The notes beneath the pieces are model-generated. The model was not told where the DNA came from and ran no database searches. It saw only the letters and a list, made by a program, of their open reading frames with translations. A DNA stretch of 64,000 nt from Tistrella bauzanensis (GTDB lineage: Bacteria > Pseudomonadota > Alphaproteobacteria > Tistrellales > Tistrellaceae), in the NCBI RefSeq assembly GCF_014636235.1, contig NZ_BMDZ01000022.1, positions 1 through 64,000 of the forward strand, written 5' to 3'. The stretch's first letter is position 1; the number at the start of each line of letters is the position of its first letter. This document shows, piece after piece, positions 9,750-18,114 of this stretch. Position numbers and translations under genes: made by a program.

Positions 9750-10883
9750 TCACCAGCCGCCGAAACGCGGCCAGATGACGGGTGCCGCACCGGCTTCGGC
9801 GGGGACGACGTGGCAGGCGTCGAACTGCGCAGCGGTGGCACAGGCATGATTGGGCAGGATGCGCAGCACTGTGCCGACCAGCATGTCCGACAAAGGGCCG
9901 GTGGCGCCTGCGCGCAGGGCGAGGATACCATGTTCCTGGTTGGCGGCGGTGACGATCAGATGTGGAATGACCCTGCCTGTGGAATCACAGACCAGCCCAT
10001 GGCCCTGGTCGACGGCATGGCTTGCTGTGCCGCGTTCGCGGGAGAGCGCCATCCAGCCGGCATCGACCATGATCCAGCCCTGGTCGTGGTGATGGCCGAT
10101 CACCGTGGTCGCCACCGAAAGTGCTATGTCCTCCACCGCACAGACGCCGATGCCGGCCATCACCAGATCGAAGAACACATAGACCCCGGCGCGGACTTCG
10201 GTCACGCCCGTAAGATCGCGGGCGGCGAGGGCAGTGGGTGTCGAGCCGACGCTGACCACAGGGCAGGGCAGGCCGGCCCGGCGCAGCCGCTCCGCCGCCG
10301 TCACCACGGCCAATCGCTCCCGCTCGGCGAAGGCGGCATGGGCGTCCGTACCCGAGACGTCGTAGCTGCCGCCCGCATGGGTCATCACGCCGCGCAGCTC
10401 CGCACGGCTCTCGTGCAGGATCCGGCCGATCTCGGGCAGTTGCGGGGCGTCGGGGGCGAGGCCGGCGCGCTTGCCGTCGCAGTCGATCTCGATCAGTGCC
10501 GGGATCGGCGCGCTCGCGGAGGCCGCGGCCACCGCCCGGGCCTGCTCTACGGAATCAAGGACGACTGCGAGATCGCAGCCGGCGGCTCTGAGGGACTGGA
10601 CCCGGTGGAGCTTTGCCGGCGCGATGCCGACCGCATAGAGGATGTCGCGCACCCCCGCCGCCGCGAAGACCTCGGCCTCGCGCAGGGTCGAGACAGTGGC
10701 GGGGCCACCGGGATCGGGCAGCATCCGTCGGGCAATGTCGATGGATTTGGCTGTCTTGAGGTGCGGGCGCAGCCCGACGCCGAGTTCCGCGATCCGCGTG
10801 TTCATCCGGGTGATGTTCGCCGCCATCCTGGCCTCGTCGACCACGAGGCACGGGGTCTGAAGATCTGGGGAGAGACCGTTCAT
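9750..10883 (-). CDS. D-threonine aldolase / D-serine dehydratase-like PLP enzyme
   Basis: A 377-residue fold-type III PLP enzyme (alanine racemase N-terminal barrel plus the D-Ser dehydratase-like C-terminal domain). The Schiff-base lysine is K43 in RPHLKTAK. The metal site that distinguishes this family is present near the C-terminus (PNHACATAAQFD, His and Cys as zinc ligands). It probably cleaves or dehydrates a D-beta-hydroxy amino acid; D-threonine, D-serine and D-threo-3-hydroxyaspartate enzymes cannot be told apart by eye. It is a single gene, separated from accC by a strong terminator, with no obvious regulator beside it. Confidence 0.85.
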   Translation of the reverse strand: MNGLSPDLQTPCLVVDEARMAANITRMNTRIAELGVGLRPHLKTAKSIDIARRMLPDPGGPATVSTLREAEVFAAAGVRDILYAVGIAPAKLHRVQSLRAAGCDLAVVLDSVEQARAVAAASASAPIPALIEIDCDGKRAGLAPDAPQLPEIGRILHESRAELRGVMTHAGGSYDVSGTDAHAAFAERERLAVVTAAERLRRAGLPCPVVSVGSTPTALAARDLTGVTEVRAGVYVFFDLVMAGIGVCAVEDIALSVATTVIGHHHDQGWIMVDAGWMALSRERGTASHAVDQGHGLVCDSTGRVIPHLIVTAANQEHGILALRAGATGPLSDMLVGTVLRILPNHACATAAQFDACHVVPAEAGAAPVIWPRFGGW

Positions 10884-10911
10884 CGGAGGGCTCCGTGGGA
10901 AGATGGCGGGA

Positions 10912-10957
10912 AAACGGCAACGGGCGGCCTGAACGCATGTCCGGCCCGCCCGTTGCC
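10912..10957 (-). terminator. Terminator of the aroQ-accB-accC operon
   Basis: Arms 10916-10927 and 10946-10957 form a perfect 12-bp stem (GGCAACGGGCGG), followed on the minus strand by TTTT at 10915-10912. It lies 22 bases past the accC stop and before the next minus-strand gene, so it should insulate that gene from the acc operon. Confidence 0.85.
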
Positions 10958-10978
10958 ACGGTAATGGATGGATCAGTT

Positions 10979-12322
10979 TCAGCCGCGATTGGCGACCAGG
11001 GCTTCCAGCCAGCGGATGTCATAGACGCCGTCGACGAAATCCGGGTGGCGGGCGATGCGCTGATGCAGGGGCAGGGTGGTGTCGATGCCGCCGATCACAT
11101 ATTCGTCCAGCGCCCGGCGCAGCCGCATGATGCATTCATTGCGGTTGCGGCCATGGACCACCAGCTTGGCGATCAGGCTGTCGTAATGCGGCGGCACCCG
11201 ATAGCCTTGATATAGCCCGCTATCCACCCGCACGCCCAGGCCGCCCGGGGCATGATAGGTATCGACCCGGCCGGGCGAGGGCGCGAAGGTGTCGGAGTTC
11301 TCGGCATTGATCCGGCACTCGATCGCATGGCCCTGGATGCGCACGTCGCTCTGCGTGAAGCCCAGCGGCTGGCCGGCCGCGACACGGATCTGCTCGCGGA
11401 CCAGATCGATGCCGGTGATCGCCTCGGTGATCGGATGTTCGACCTGAAGCCGGGTGTTCATCTCGATGAAGTAGAATTCGCCGTTCTCGTACAGGAATTC
11501 CACCGTGCCGACGCCGCGATAGCCCAGCTTGCGCATCGCGTCGGCCACGACCTCGCCCATGCGGGTGCGGTCGGCGGCATCGATCGCCGGTGACGGCGCC
11601 TCTTCCAGCACCTTCTGGTGGCGGCGCTGAAGTGAGCAATCACGCTCGCCCAGATGCACCACCGTGCCGAAGGTGTCGCACAGCACCTGGATCTCGATAT
11701 GGCGCGGATTGGCCAGATATTTTTCCAGATAGACCGCATCCGAGCCGAAGGCGGCCTTGGCCTCGGCGCGGGCGGTCTGCAGGGCTTCGCGCAGGCCTTC
11801 GGGGTTCTCGGCCACCTTCATGCCGCGCCCGCCGCCGCCGGCGGCGGCCTTGACCAGCACCGGAAAGCCGATCTCGATGGCGATCTTCATCGCCTCGCCT
11901 TCATCGGTGACCGGCCCGTCGGTGCCGGGCACCAGCGGCAGGCCCAGATCCTTCGCGGCGCGCTTGGCCTCGATCTTGTCGCCCATCAGCCGGATATGGT
12001 CGGGCGTGGGGCCGATGAAGGTCAGGCCGTGGGCCTCGACGATGTCGGCGAAATGAGCGTTCTCGGACAGGAAGCCGTAACCCGGATGAACCGCTTCGGC
12101 GCCGGTGATCTCGGCGGCGGCGATGATCGCCGGGATGTTGAGATACGAATTGCGCGCGGCCGGCGGGCCGATGCACACGCTCTCATCCGCCAGCCGGACA
12201 TGCATGGCATCCGCGTCGGCGGTGGAATGGACCGCGACGGTGCGGATGCCCATTTCCCGGCAGGCGCGATGGATGCGCAGGGCAATTTCGCCGCGATTGG
12301 CGATCAGCACCTTCTCGAACAT
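10979..12322 (-). CDS. accC: Acetyl-CoA carboxylase, biotin carboxylase subunit
   Basis: ATP-dependent carboxylation of the biotin carried by AccB, the first step of fatty acid synthesis. The 447-residue protein starts [20 protein letters not shown], the invariant N-terminus; the Gly-rich ATP-grasp loop ([11 protein letters not shown]), the ERDCS motif and the [11 protein letters not shown] motif with the catalytic Glu and Arg are all present. A GTG at 12346 would overlap the accB stop as GTGA, but it adds eight non-conserved residues, so I prefer ATG at 12322. Last gene of the aroQ-accB-accC operon. Confidence 0.97.
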   Translation of the reverse strand: MFEKVLIANRGEIALRIHRACREMGIRTVAVHSTADADAMHVRLADESVCIGPPAARNSYLNIPAIIAAAEITGAEAVHPGYGFLSENAHFADIVEAHGLTFIGPTPDHIRLMGDKIEAKRAAKDLGLPLVPGTDGPVTDEGEAMKIAIEIGFPVLVKAAAGGGGRGMKVAENPEGLREALQTARAEAKAAFGSDAVYLEKYLANPRHIEIQVLCDTFGTVVHLGERDCSLQRRHQKVLEEAPSPAIDAADRTRMGEVVADAMRKLGYRGVGTVEFLYENGEFYFIEMNTRLQVEHPITEAITGIDLVREQIRVAAGQPLGFTQSDVRIQGHAIECRINAENSDTFAPSPGRVDTYHAPGGLGVRVDSGLYQGYRVPPHYDSLIAKLVVHGRNRNECIMRLRRALDEYVIGGIDTTLPLHQRIARHPDFVDGVYDIRWLEALVANRG

Positions 12323-12342
12323 GGGGGTCGATCGCTCCAGCG

Positions 12343-12810
12343 TCACTCGATGATTGCAAGCGGCTCGCCGAACTCGACCGGCTGACCGTTCTTCACCAGC
12401 ACCTGGGCGACGACGCCGCCGCGCGGGGCACGGATGTGGTTCATGACCTTCATCGCCTCGATGATCAGCAGGGTCTGGCCCTCGCGGACCGTCTGCCCCT
12501 CGGCGATGAAGGCGGCGGCACCCGGTTCAGGCGACAGATAGACCGTGCCGACCATCGGGGACGGAACCGCGCCCGGATGGGATGCGGGGTCGTTGACGGC
12601 GGCGGCCGGGGCCGCGGCTGCGACCACCGCGGCGGCGGCCGGTGCCTGGTACATCATCTGGGGCGCCGCCATCTGCGCCGCCTGCCGCGCGATGCGGATG
12701 CGGCTTTCGCCGGCGCCGACCTCGATTTCGGTCAGGCCGGTTTCGTCGAGCAGCAGTGCCAGTTCGCGGATCAGGGCGGTATCGACGGCATGTGCCTTGG
12801 TGTCAGACAT
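12343..12810 (-). CDS. accB: Acetyl-CoA carboxylase, biotin carboxyl carrier protein
   Basis: Carries biotin between the carboxylase and transferase half-reactions. The 155-residue protein has a helical N-terminus ([19 protein letters not shown]), an Ala/Pro-rich flexible linker (about residues 45-80) and a C-terminal biotinyl domain with biotin attached at K121 of EAMKVM. The ATG at 12810 has AAGGA at a good distance; longer frames upstream run inside aroQ. The first eight bases overlap the end of aroQ. Confidence 0.96.
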   Translation of the reverse strand: MSDTKAHAVDTALIRELALLLDETGLTEIEVGAGESRIRIARQAAQMAAPQMMYQAPAAAAVVAAAAPAAAVNDPASHPGAVPSPMVGTVYLSPEPGAAAFIAEGQTVREGQTLLIIEAMKVMNHIRAPRGGVVAQVLVKNGQPVEFGEPLAIIE

Positions 12811-13282
12811 GCGATTGGTCCTTCGTGGCCGCAAGGGTGCCCGCCTGGCGGAGCAGCCCGGCCATCGCCTCGACCGCCAGCGCATAACCTGTGGCCCCCA
12901 GGCCGCAGATCACGCCGACCGCCGCCGTCGACACATAGGAATGATGCCGGAACGGCTCGCGACGATGGATATTCGACAGATGCACCTCGATCACCGGAAG
13001 CGCCGTCGCCGACAGCGCGTCGAGCAGGGCGACCGAGGTATGAGTGTACGCGGCGGGATTGATGATGATCCCTGCCGCCGAGATGCGGGCGTCCTGGATC
13101 CAGTCCACGAGAACGCCTTCGTGGTTGGTCTGGCGGAAATCCACGGCAAGGCCGACGCCGGCCGCGCGGCTTTCGCACAGGCAACGGATATCGTCCAGCG
13201 TCGTGTGCCCGTAGATCGCGGGCTCGCGGCTGCCGAGCAGGTTCAGATTGGGTCCGTTGAGGACCAGGATGGTCGGCGCCAT
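12803..13282 (-). CDS. aroQ: 3-dehydroquinate dehydratase, type II
   Basis: Third step of the shikimate pathway. The 159-residue length is typical of the dodecameric type II enzyme. Conserved segments are [20 protein letters not shown] (with the lid Arg and catalytic Tyr), [20 protein letters not shown] (catalytic Asn) and [19 protein letters not shown] (catalytic His). First gene of an operon with accB and accC, an arrangement widely conserved in alphaproteobacteria and beyond; it overlaps accB by eight bases. Confidence 0.96.
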   Translation of the reverse strand: MAPTILVLNGPNLNLLGSREPAIYGHTTLDDIRCLCESRAAGVGLAVDFRQTNHEGVLVDWIQDARISAAGIIINPAAYTHTSVALLDALSATALPVIEVHLSNIHRREPFRHHSYVSTAAVGVICGLGATGYALAVEAMAGLLRQAGTLAATKDQSHV

Positions 13283-13538
13283 GCGGGCTGTCTATACCCC
13301 GTGGACGGTGATTAGGAGAGGACGCCACGTCAGCCCTGCGTTATAAAGCACCCGTGCCGCGGGGCGCAACGCCGTTCGAACGGCTCCATCCGCCTCATGG
13401 CACGCGCCGGTTGCGCCGGCGGGCGCGAACGACCGCCAGAGGTCTGCCACCGGAGCATACCGGGATAGGCGGCGGCGGGGCCCGCTTCCGCGGCCAGCCT
13501 GGCGTTGCGGACCTTATCTGGATGCGGAGACTGCTGGC

Positions 13539-14540
13539 ATGCGACTGATGATCAATGGCGAGCCGCGCGAAATCGACGGTACACCGTCGGTGGCGGAGCT
13601 GATCGGGCAGTTGGGGCTCGATGTGCGCAAGATCGCCGTCGAACGCAATCTGGAAATCGTGCGCCGCACCGAATTCGATCAGGTCCGGGTCGCCGATGGC
13701 GACCGGCTGGAGATCGTGCATTTCATCGGCGGCGGCAGTGGCGCCGCGGCACCCCAGGCGGCGCCGGCCGATGACGACCCGTTCACGGTCGCAGGCCAGC
13801 GCTTCACCTCGCGCCTGCTGGTCGGCACCGGCAAATACAAGGATTTCGAGGAAACCGCCCGCGCGATCGAGGCCTCGGGCGCCGAGATCGTGACCGTGGC
13901 GGTGCGCCGGGTGAACGTGACCGATCCCAACGCGCCGATGCTGATGGATTATGTCGACCCCAAGCGATACGTCTATCTGCCCAACACGGCCGGCTGTTTC
14001 ACCGCCGACGATGCCGTGCGCACGCTGCGGCTTGCGCGTGAGGCCGGTGGCTGGAATCTGGTGAAGCTGGAAGTGCTTGGCGACCAGAAGACCCTGTATC
14101 CCGACGTGACCGAAACCCTGAAGGCCGCCGAGGCGCTGATCCGCGACGGGTTCGACGTCATGGTCTATACCAGCGATGACCCGATCGTGGCGAAGCGGCT
14201 TGAGGATCTGGGCTGCTGCGCGATCATGCCGCTGGCCGCACCCATCGGCTCGGGTCTCGGCATTCAGAACCCGGTCAACATCCGGATCATCATCGAACAG
14301 TCCAGCGTGCCGGTGCTGGTCGACGCCGGCGTCGGCACGCCGTCGGATGCGGCGGTGGCGATGGAACTTGGCTGCGACGGCGTGCTTATGAACACGGCGA
14401 TCGCCGGTGCCCGCGACCCGATCCTGATGGCGCGGGCGATGAAGGCCGCGATCGAGGCCGGCCGTCTCGGCTATCGGGCCGGGCGGATGCCACGGAAATT
14501 CTATGCCGATCCGTCCTCGCCATTGGCCGGCCTGATCTGA
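13539..14540 (+). CDS. thiSG: Fused sulfur carrier ThiS - thiazole synthase ThiG
   Basis: Makes the thiazole moiety of thiamine. Residues 1-66 form a complete ThiS ubiquitin-like domain ending in HFIGGG. A 15-residue Ala/Pro linker follows, then ThiG from about residue 82 to 333, with the Schiff-base lysine K176 in [10 protein letters not shown] and the phosphate-binding [12 protein letters not shown]. In separate ThiS the last Gly must be free to form the thiocarboxylate; here it is internal. Fused forms are annotated in other alphaproteobacteria. No other thi gene is nearby and no convincing TPP riboswitch precedes it. GGAG lies upstream of the ATG. Confidence 0.95.
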   Translation: MRLMINGEPREIDGTPSVAELIGQLGLDVRKIAVERNLEIVRRTEFDQVRVADGDRLEIVHFIGGGSGAAAPQAAPADDDPFTVAGQRFTSRLLVGTGKYKDFEETARAIEASGAEIVTVAVRRVNVTDPNAPMLMDYVDPKRYVYLPNTAGCFTADDAVRTLRLAREAGGWNLVKLEVLGDQKTLYPDVTETLKAAEALIRDGFDVMVYTSDDPIVAKRLEDLGCCAIMPLAAPIGSGLGIQNPVNIRIIIEQSSVPVLVDAGVGTPSDAAVAMELGCDGVLMNTAIAGARDPILMARAMKAAIEAGRLGYRAGRMPRKFYADPSSPLAGLI

Positions 14541-14617
14541 ATGGACGCCTGATCCGACCGGAGACATGATCCGCGGACGCGACCCCGGCTCACCGCCTAT
14601 CGAGGACGCCGAGCGCG

Positions 14618-15352
14618 ATGACCATGGAACTGTATTACTGGCCGGGCCTGCCCGGCCGCGGTGAATATGTCCGGCTGGTGCTGGAAGCCGTGGATGCACC
14701 CTGGCGCGATATGGCCCGGCTGCCGGAACGCCAGGGCGGCGGGATGGCGGGATTGACCGCCATTCTGGGCGATCCGACCGAGCCGTTCACGCCCTTTGCC
14801 TGCCCGGTGTTGAAGGTGGGCGACCTGCTGATCGCCCAGACGCCACTGATCTGCGCCTATCTGGGCGAGACCTTCGATCTGGCGCCGGACGCAGAGCCCG
14901 AGCGGCTGTTCGCCCGACAGATTGCGCTGACCACCGCCGATCTGGCGGCCGAGGCGCATGATGTCCACCATCCTCTGGGCGCGTGGGCGTATTACGACGA
15001 CCAGAAGCCCGAGGCGCAGCGTCGGGCGGCGGGCTTCCGCAGCCAGCGCATTCCGAAGTTTCTCGGCTGGTATGAACGGGTGCTGACCCGCAACCGCCAT
15101 GGCGCCGACTGGCTGGTGGGCGCGCGGATGAGCTATGCCGATCTGGGCCTGTTCCAGACCGTGGCGGGTCTGCGCTATGCCTTTCCCCGCCGGATGGCGG
15201 CATTGGACGGGCAGTTTCCCGCAGTCGCGGCTGTGGTCGGGCGCGTGGCGGCCAGCCCCCGGATCGCCGCCTATCTGGCCAGCGACCGGCGGCTCGCCTT
15301 CAATGAGGATGGACTGTTCCGGCACTACCCGGAGCTTGACGACGCGTCCTGA
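14618..15352 (+). CDS. Glutathione S-transferase family protein
   Basis: A 244-residue protein with an N-terminal thioredoxin-like domain (MELYYWPGLPGRGEYVRLVL, resembling sigma/alpha-type GSTs with an active-site Tyr near residue 6-7), the cis-Pro before VLKVGDLLIAQTPLICAYL, and an all-helical C-terminal domain. The substrate is unknown; it may detoxify electrophiles or act as an isomerase. Two possible ATGs (14618 and 14624) share one Shine-Dalgarno. It is followed by a 110-base gap before the SGNH hydrolase gene, so operon membership is uncertain. Confidence 0.85.
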   Translation: MTMELYYWPGLPGRGEYVRLVLEAVDAPWRDMARLPERQGGGMAGLTAILGDPTEPFTPFACPVLKVGDLLIAQTPLICAYLGETFDLAPDAEPERLFARQIALTTADLAAEAHDVHHPLGAWAYYDDQKPEAQRRAAGFRSQRIPKFLGWYERVLTRNRHGADWLVGARMSYADLGLFQTVAGLRYAFPRRMAALDGQFPAVAAVVGRVAASPRIAAYLASDRRLAFNEDGLFRHYPELDDAS

Positions 15353-15465
15353 TCCATCGCTGCGATCCTGATTGCAGCAGCATGTGCGCAATGATTGTTT
15401 ATGTGCTGCAGTAGACGCATATTTTCTGTTGGCGGTTGTTCCGGGCCAGAGGGAGTGTGTGCGTC

Positions 15466-16794
15466 ATGGCGTTCAAGATCCTGCCGTCTGATCATGAATT
15501 GCTGAGCGGGATGCCGCGGCCTGAGATGATGGCGATCGGCGACTCGATCTATAATGGCACCCAGTCGCTGACCACCAGCGTGCGCCATGCGCAGGGGGCG
15601 GTGCCGGCACTGGTGGCGCGGGGGCTGGGACTGAGGTCTTTTCAACTGCCCATCTATCCGCGCGAGGTGCTGTTCGATCTGGAACAGGCGCTGCGCGACG
15701 GGGCGGGGCTGGGCGACCTGCATCGCATGGTGCTCGCCAATGTCGATGCCTGGCTTGGCGGGATCGATCGCGGCGGTGTCGACGGTTCGCCGTTCTTCGA
15801 CAATATCGCGACCGCGTCGGCCTGCTTCGAGAACCTCTATGCCGATACCGCCGCCCACTACACCGCCGAGATGCGACGACTGGTGGCGCGGCTGCGCGAT
15901 CGCCTGGACCTGAACGCGGTATCGTCGCTGTATTATGCGGTCAACGCCGCCTTTCTGCTCAACCCCACATGCCATCCTGACCTGGCCGACATCACACCGC
16001 TCGGTCTGGTGGCATCGCGCCGGCCGCATCGGCTTCTGGTCAATATGGGCGCCAATGAAGGCCTGTTCATGACATGCCTCACCGCCGCATATAACCAGAA
16101 CCGGATCATCGAGATCGATCTGATCCCCGTCCTGTTGCGCGCGCTGGCCGAGCGGTTGCGTGACCACTGCCCGTCGATCGGGCGGATCTATGTCAATGGC
16201 CTGATCCGGCCCCGGGTGGTGGCCAATCTGACGCCGGCTGATGTCAATGATACAGGCGATGGCCTTGGCGATGGCAGCTATCTGACGGATTATTGCGGCC
16301 GGCTCGGGCGGCTGGGTCGACTGACACAGGCGGAGATGGTTAGATTCGACAATCACATTCACGCCATCAACGACCGGATGCGCGCCGCTCTGGCGGATGT
16401 GCTGGGTAGTCGAGCGGTGTTCATCGACATGTATGCGTTCTCGGACGGGTTCGATGCCAAGCATTGGGGCGACGGTCGCGCCCTGGTGATGCCCGATGGC
16501 CCTTACGGCATCCGCCTGAGCAATCTGCCGATGACCGCCTTCGTGGCGCGCGGCGGCCTGTTCAGCATGGACAACCTGCATCCCAGCAGTGTCGGCTATG
16601 CCTTGATGGCCAATCATGTCGGCGCCGAGATCGCGGCCACCGAGGGCGTTGCCTTCACCCCGGTCGATCCGGTGGCTGTCTGGCGGTCCGACAGCCTTCT
16701 GCGCAACCGGCCCGGCAGTCTCGATCTGCTGAGTCTGATCGGTGCGCTGGTGATGAGCATGGTTGGGCTGGGCCGCCCGCCCGCCCGGGCATAG
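15466..16794 (+). CDS. SGNH/GDSL-type hydrolase
   Basis: A 442-residue predicted esterase or lipase. Block I is GDS with nucleophile S27 (MMAIGDSIYNG), block III is NMGANEG (Asn near 197), and block V is DNLHPSS (catalytic Asp368/His371). The long middle part is helical and unlike compact GDSL enzymes. There is no signal peptide; a hydrophobic stretch near the C-terminus (about 427-437) might associate with membrane. The ATG at 15466 has GGGAG upstream. Position just before gshB and the reductase operon is suggestive, but no link is shown. The substrate is unknown. Confidence 0.75.
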   Translation: MAFKILPSDHELLSGMPRPEMMAIGDSIYNGTQSLTTSVRHAQGAVPALVARGLGLRSFQLPIYPREVLFDLEQALRDGAGLGDLHRMVLANVDAWLGGIDRGGVDGSPFFDNIATASACFENLYADTAAHYTAEMRRLVARLRDRLDLNAVSSLYYAVNAAFLLNPTCHPDLADITPLGLVASRRPHRLLVNMGANEGLFMTCLTAAYNQNRIIEIDLIPVLLRALAERLRDHCPSIGRIYVNGLIRPRVVANLTPADVNDTGDGLGDGSYLTDYCGRLGRLGRLTQAEMVRFDNHIHAINDRMRAALADVLGSRAVFIDMYAFSDGFDAKHWGDGRALVMPDGPYGIRLSNLPMTAFVARGGLFSMDNLHPSSVGYALMANHVGAEIAATEGVAFTPVDPVAVWRSDSLLRNRPGSLDLLSLIGALVMSMVGLGRPPARA

Positions 16795-16952
16795 CATGGC
16801 CAGGCCATGGCACCGGCGGTCCAGTATCGTGAAGAGACAATGACCACGAAGATAGACCAACCTTAGATAGAATGATATGGTCCGCGAGAACATGACGATT
16901 GACGGATCACGGCGGTGTGCCGCTGGTTCGCCTGCTTTGCCGCCGAGGAACC

Positions 16953-17912
16953 ATGGCCCTGACCGTCGCCTTGCAGATGGACCCGATCGAAAGCATCAAT
17001 TTCGACGGTGACACCACGCTGATGCTGGGGCTGGAAGCCCTGCGACGCGGGCATGAGCTGTATTACTACCTGCCATCGGGCATGAGCCTGGCGCCGGATG
17101 GCGTCGTTGCCGAGGCCTGGCCGCTGGGCCTTCAGCGCGTGAAATCCGATTACTTCCGGCGCGGCCCGCGTGAGCGGGTGCGGCTGTCGGATATCGACGT
17201 GGTGCTGTTACGCCAGGATCCGCCCTTCGATCTGGCCTATATCACCAGCACCCATCTGCTGGAGCATGTGCGGCCGCACACGCTGGTGACCAACAATCCG
17301 GCCGAGGTGCGCAATGCGCCCGAAAAGCTGTTCATCACCCGTTTCCCCGACCTGATGCCGCCGACCCTGATTTCGTCGTCGAAGGACGAGATCGCGGCGT
17401 TCCGCGCCGAACATCGCGACATCATCCTGAAGCCGCTCTATGGCCATGGCGGTCTTGGCGTGTTCCATCTGAAGCCGGATGACGAGAACCTGTCGGCGCT
17501 GCTGGAGCTTTATGCCGAACGCGGCCGCGAGCCACTGGTGGTGCAGAAATATCTGCCGGCGGTACGCGATGGCGACAAGCGCATCATCCTGATCGATGGC
17601 GAGCCGCGCGGCGCCGTGCTGCGCGTGCCGCAATCGGGCGAGGCCCGCGCCAACATGCATGTCGGCGGCCAGCCGGTGAAGACCAGCCTGACCGCGCGTG
17701 ATCATCTGGTCTGCGAGGCGATCGGGCCGGAACTGCGCGCGCGTGGCCTGACACTGGTCGGAATCGACATGATCGGCGACCACCTGACCGAGATCAACGT
17801 GACCTGTCCAACCGGCATCCAGGAAATCAATCGCCTCGACGATGTCACCCTGGAACGGGATGTCTGGGATGCCATCGAAACGCGGCTTGGGGCCCTGCGC
17901 GCCACAGGCTGA
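16953..17912 (+). CDS. gshB: Glutathione synthetase
   Basis: ATP-grasp ligase joining gamma-glutamylcysteine and glycine. The 319-residue protein closely follows the bacterial GshB plan: QMDPIESINFDGDTT at the N-terminus, the LLRQDPPFD and NNPAEVRNAPEKLF segments, the Gly-rich ATP loop KPLYGHGGLGVF, and the metal-binding EINVTCPTGIQEI near the end. ATG at 16953 has GAGGAA upstream; the additional 18 codons before it are not conserved. I take it as the housekeeping enzyme rather than part of the downstream biosynthetic operon, from which a 202-base gap separates it. Confidence 0.93.
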   Translation: MALTVALQMDPIESINFDGDTTLMLGLEALRRGHELYYYLPSGMSLAPDGVVAEAWPLGLQRVKSDYFRRGPRERVRLSDIDVVLLRQDPPFDLAYITSTHLLEHVRPHTLVTNNPAEVRNAPEKLFITRFPDLMPPTLISSSKDEIAAFRAEHRDIILKPLYGHGGLGVFHLKPDDENLSALLELYAERGREPLVVQKYLPAVRDGDKRIILIDGEPRGAVLRVPQSGEARANMHVGGQPVKTSLTARDHLVCEAIGPELRARGLTLVGIDMIGDHLTEINVTCPTGIQEINRLDDVTLERDVWDAIETRLGALRATG

Positions 17913-18114
17913 CGCTGCCGCTGTTACCGACCTTCCACCGACCAGCACGTGCCCGATAAGGGGCGGCCAAGAAGAACAATCAGACAATCCGACATGATCG
18001 GGGCGGGCCAGGGCCCGGCCGACGGGGGACGATCGCGTCCGGCCCCCGACGGTCGACCTGTGCCTGAACGCGCCCAGACATGACGATGTGGTGTTGTATC
18101 TGGAGCTGTTGACG

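Noticed and set aside
13283..13538. TPP riboswitch before thiSG
   Set aside because: A fragment near 13510 faintly resembles part of the thi box (CTGGATGC), but CTGAGA and the paired helices are absent.
16953..17912. gshB as a dedicated enzyme of the biosynthetic operon
   Set aside because: It matches the housekeeping alphaproteobacterial GshB along its whole length and is separated from the operon by 202 bases.
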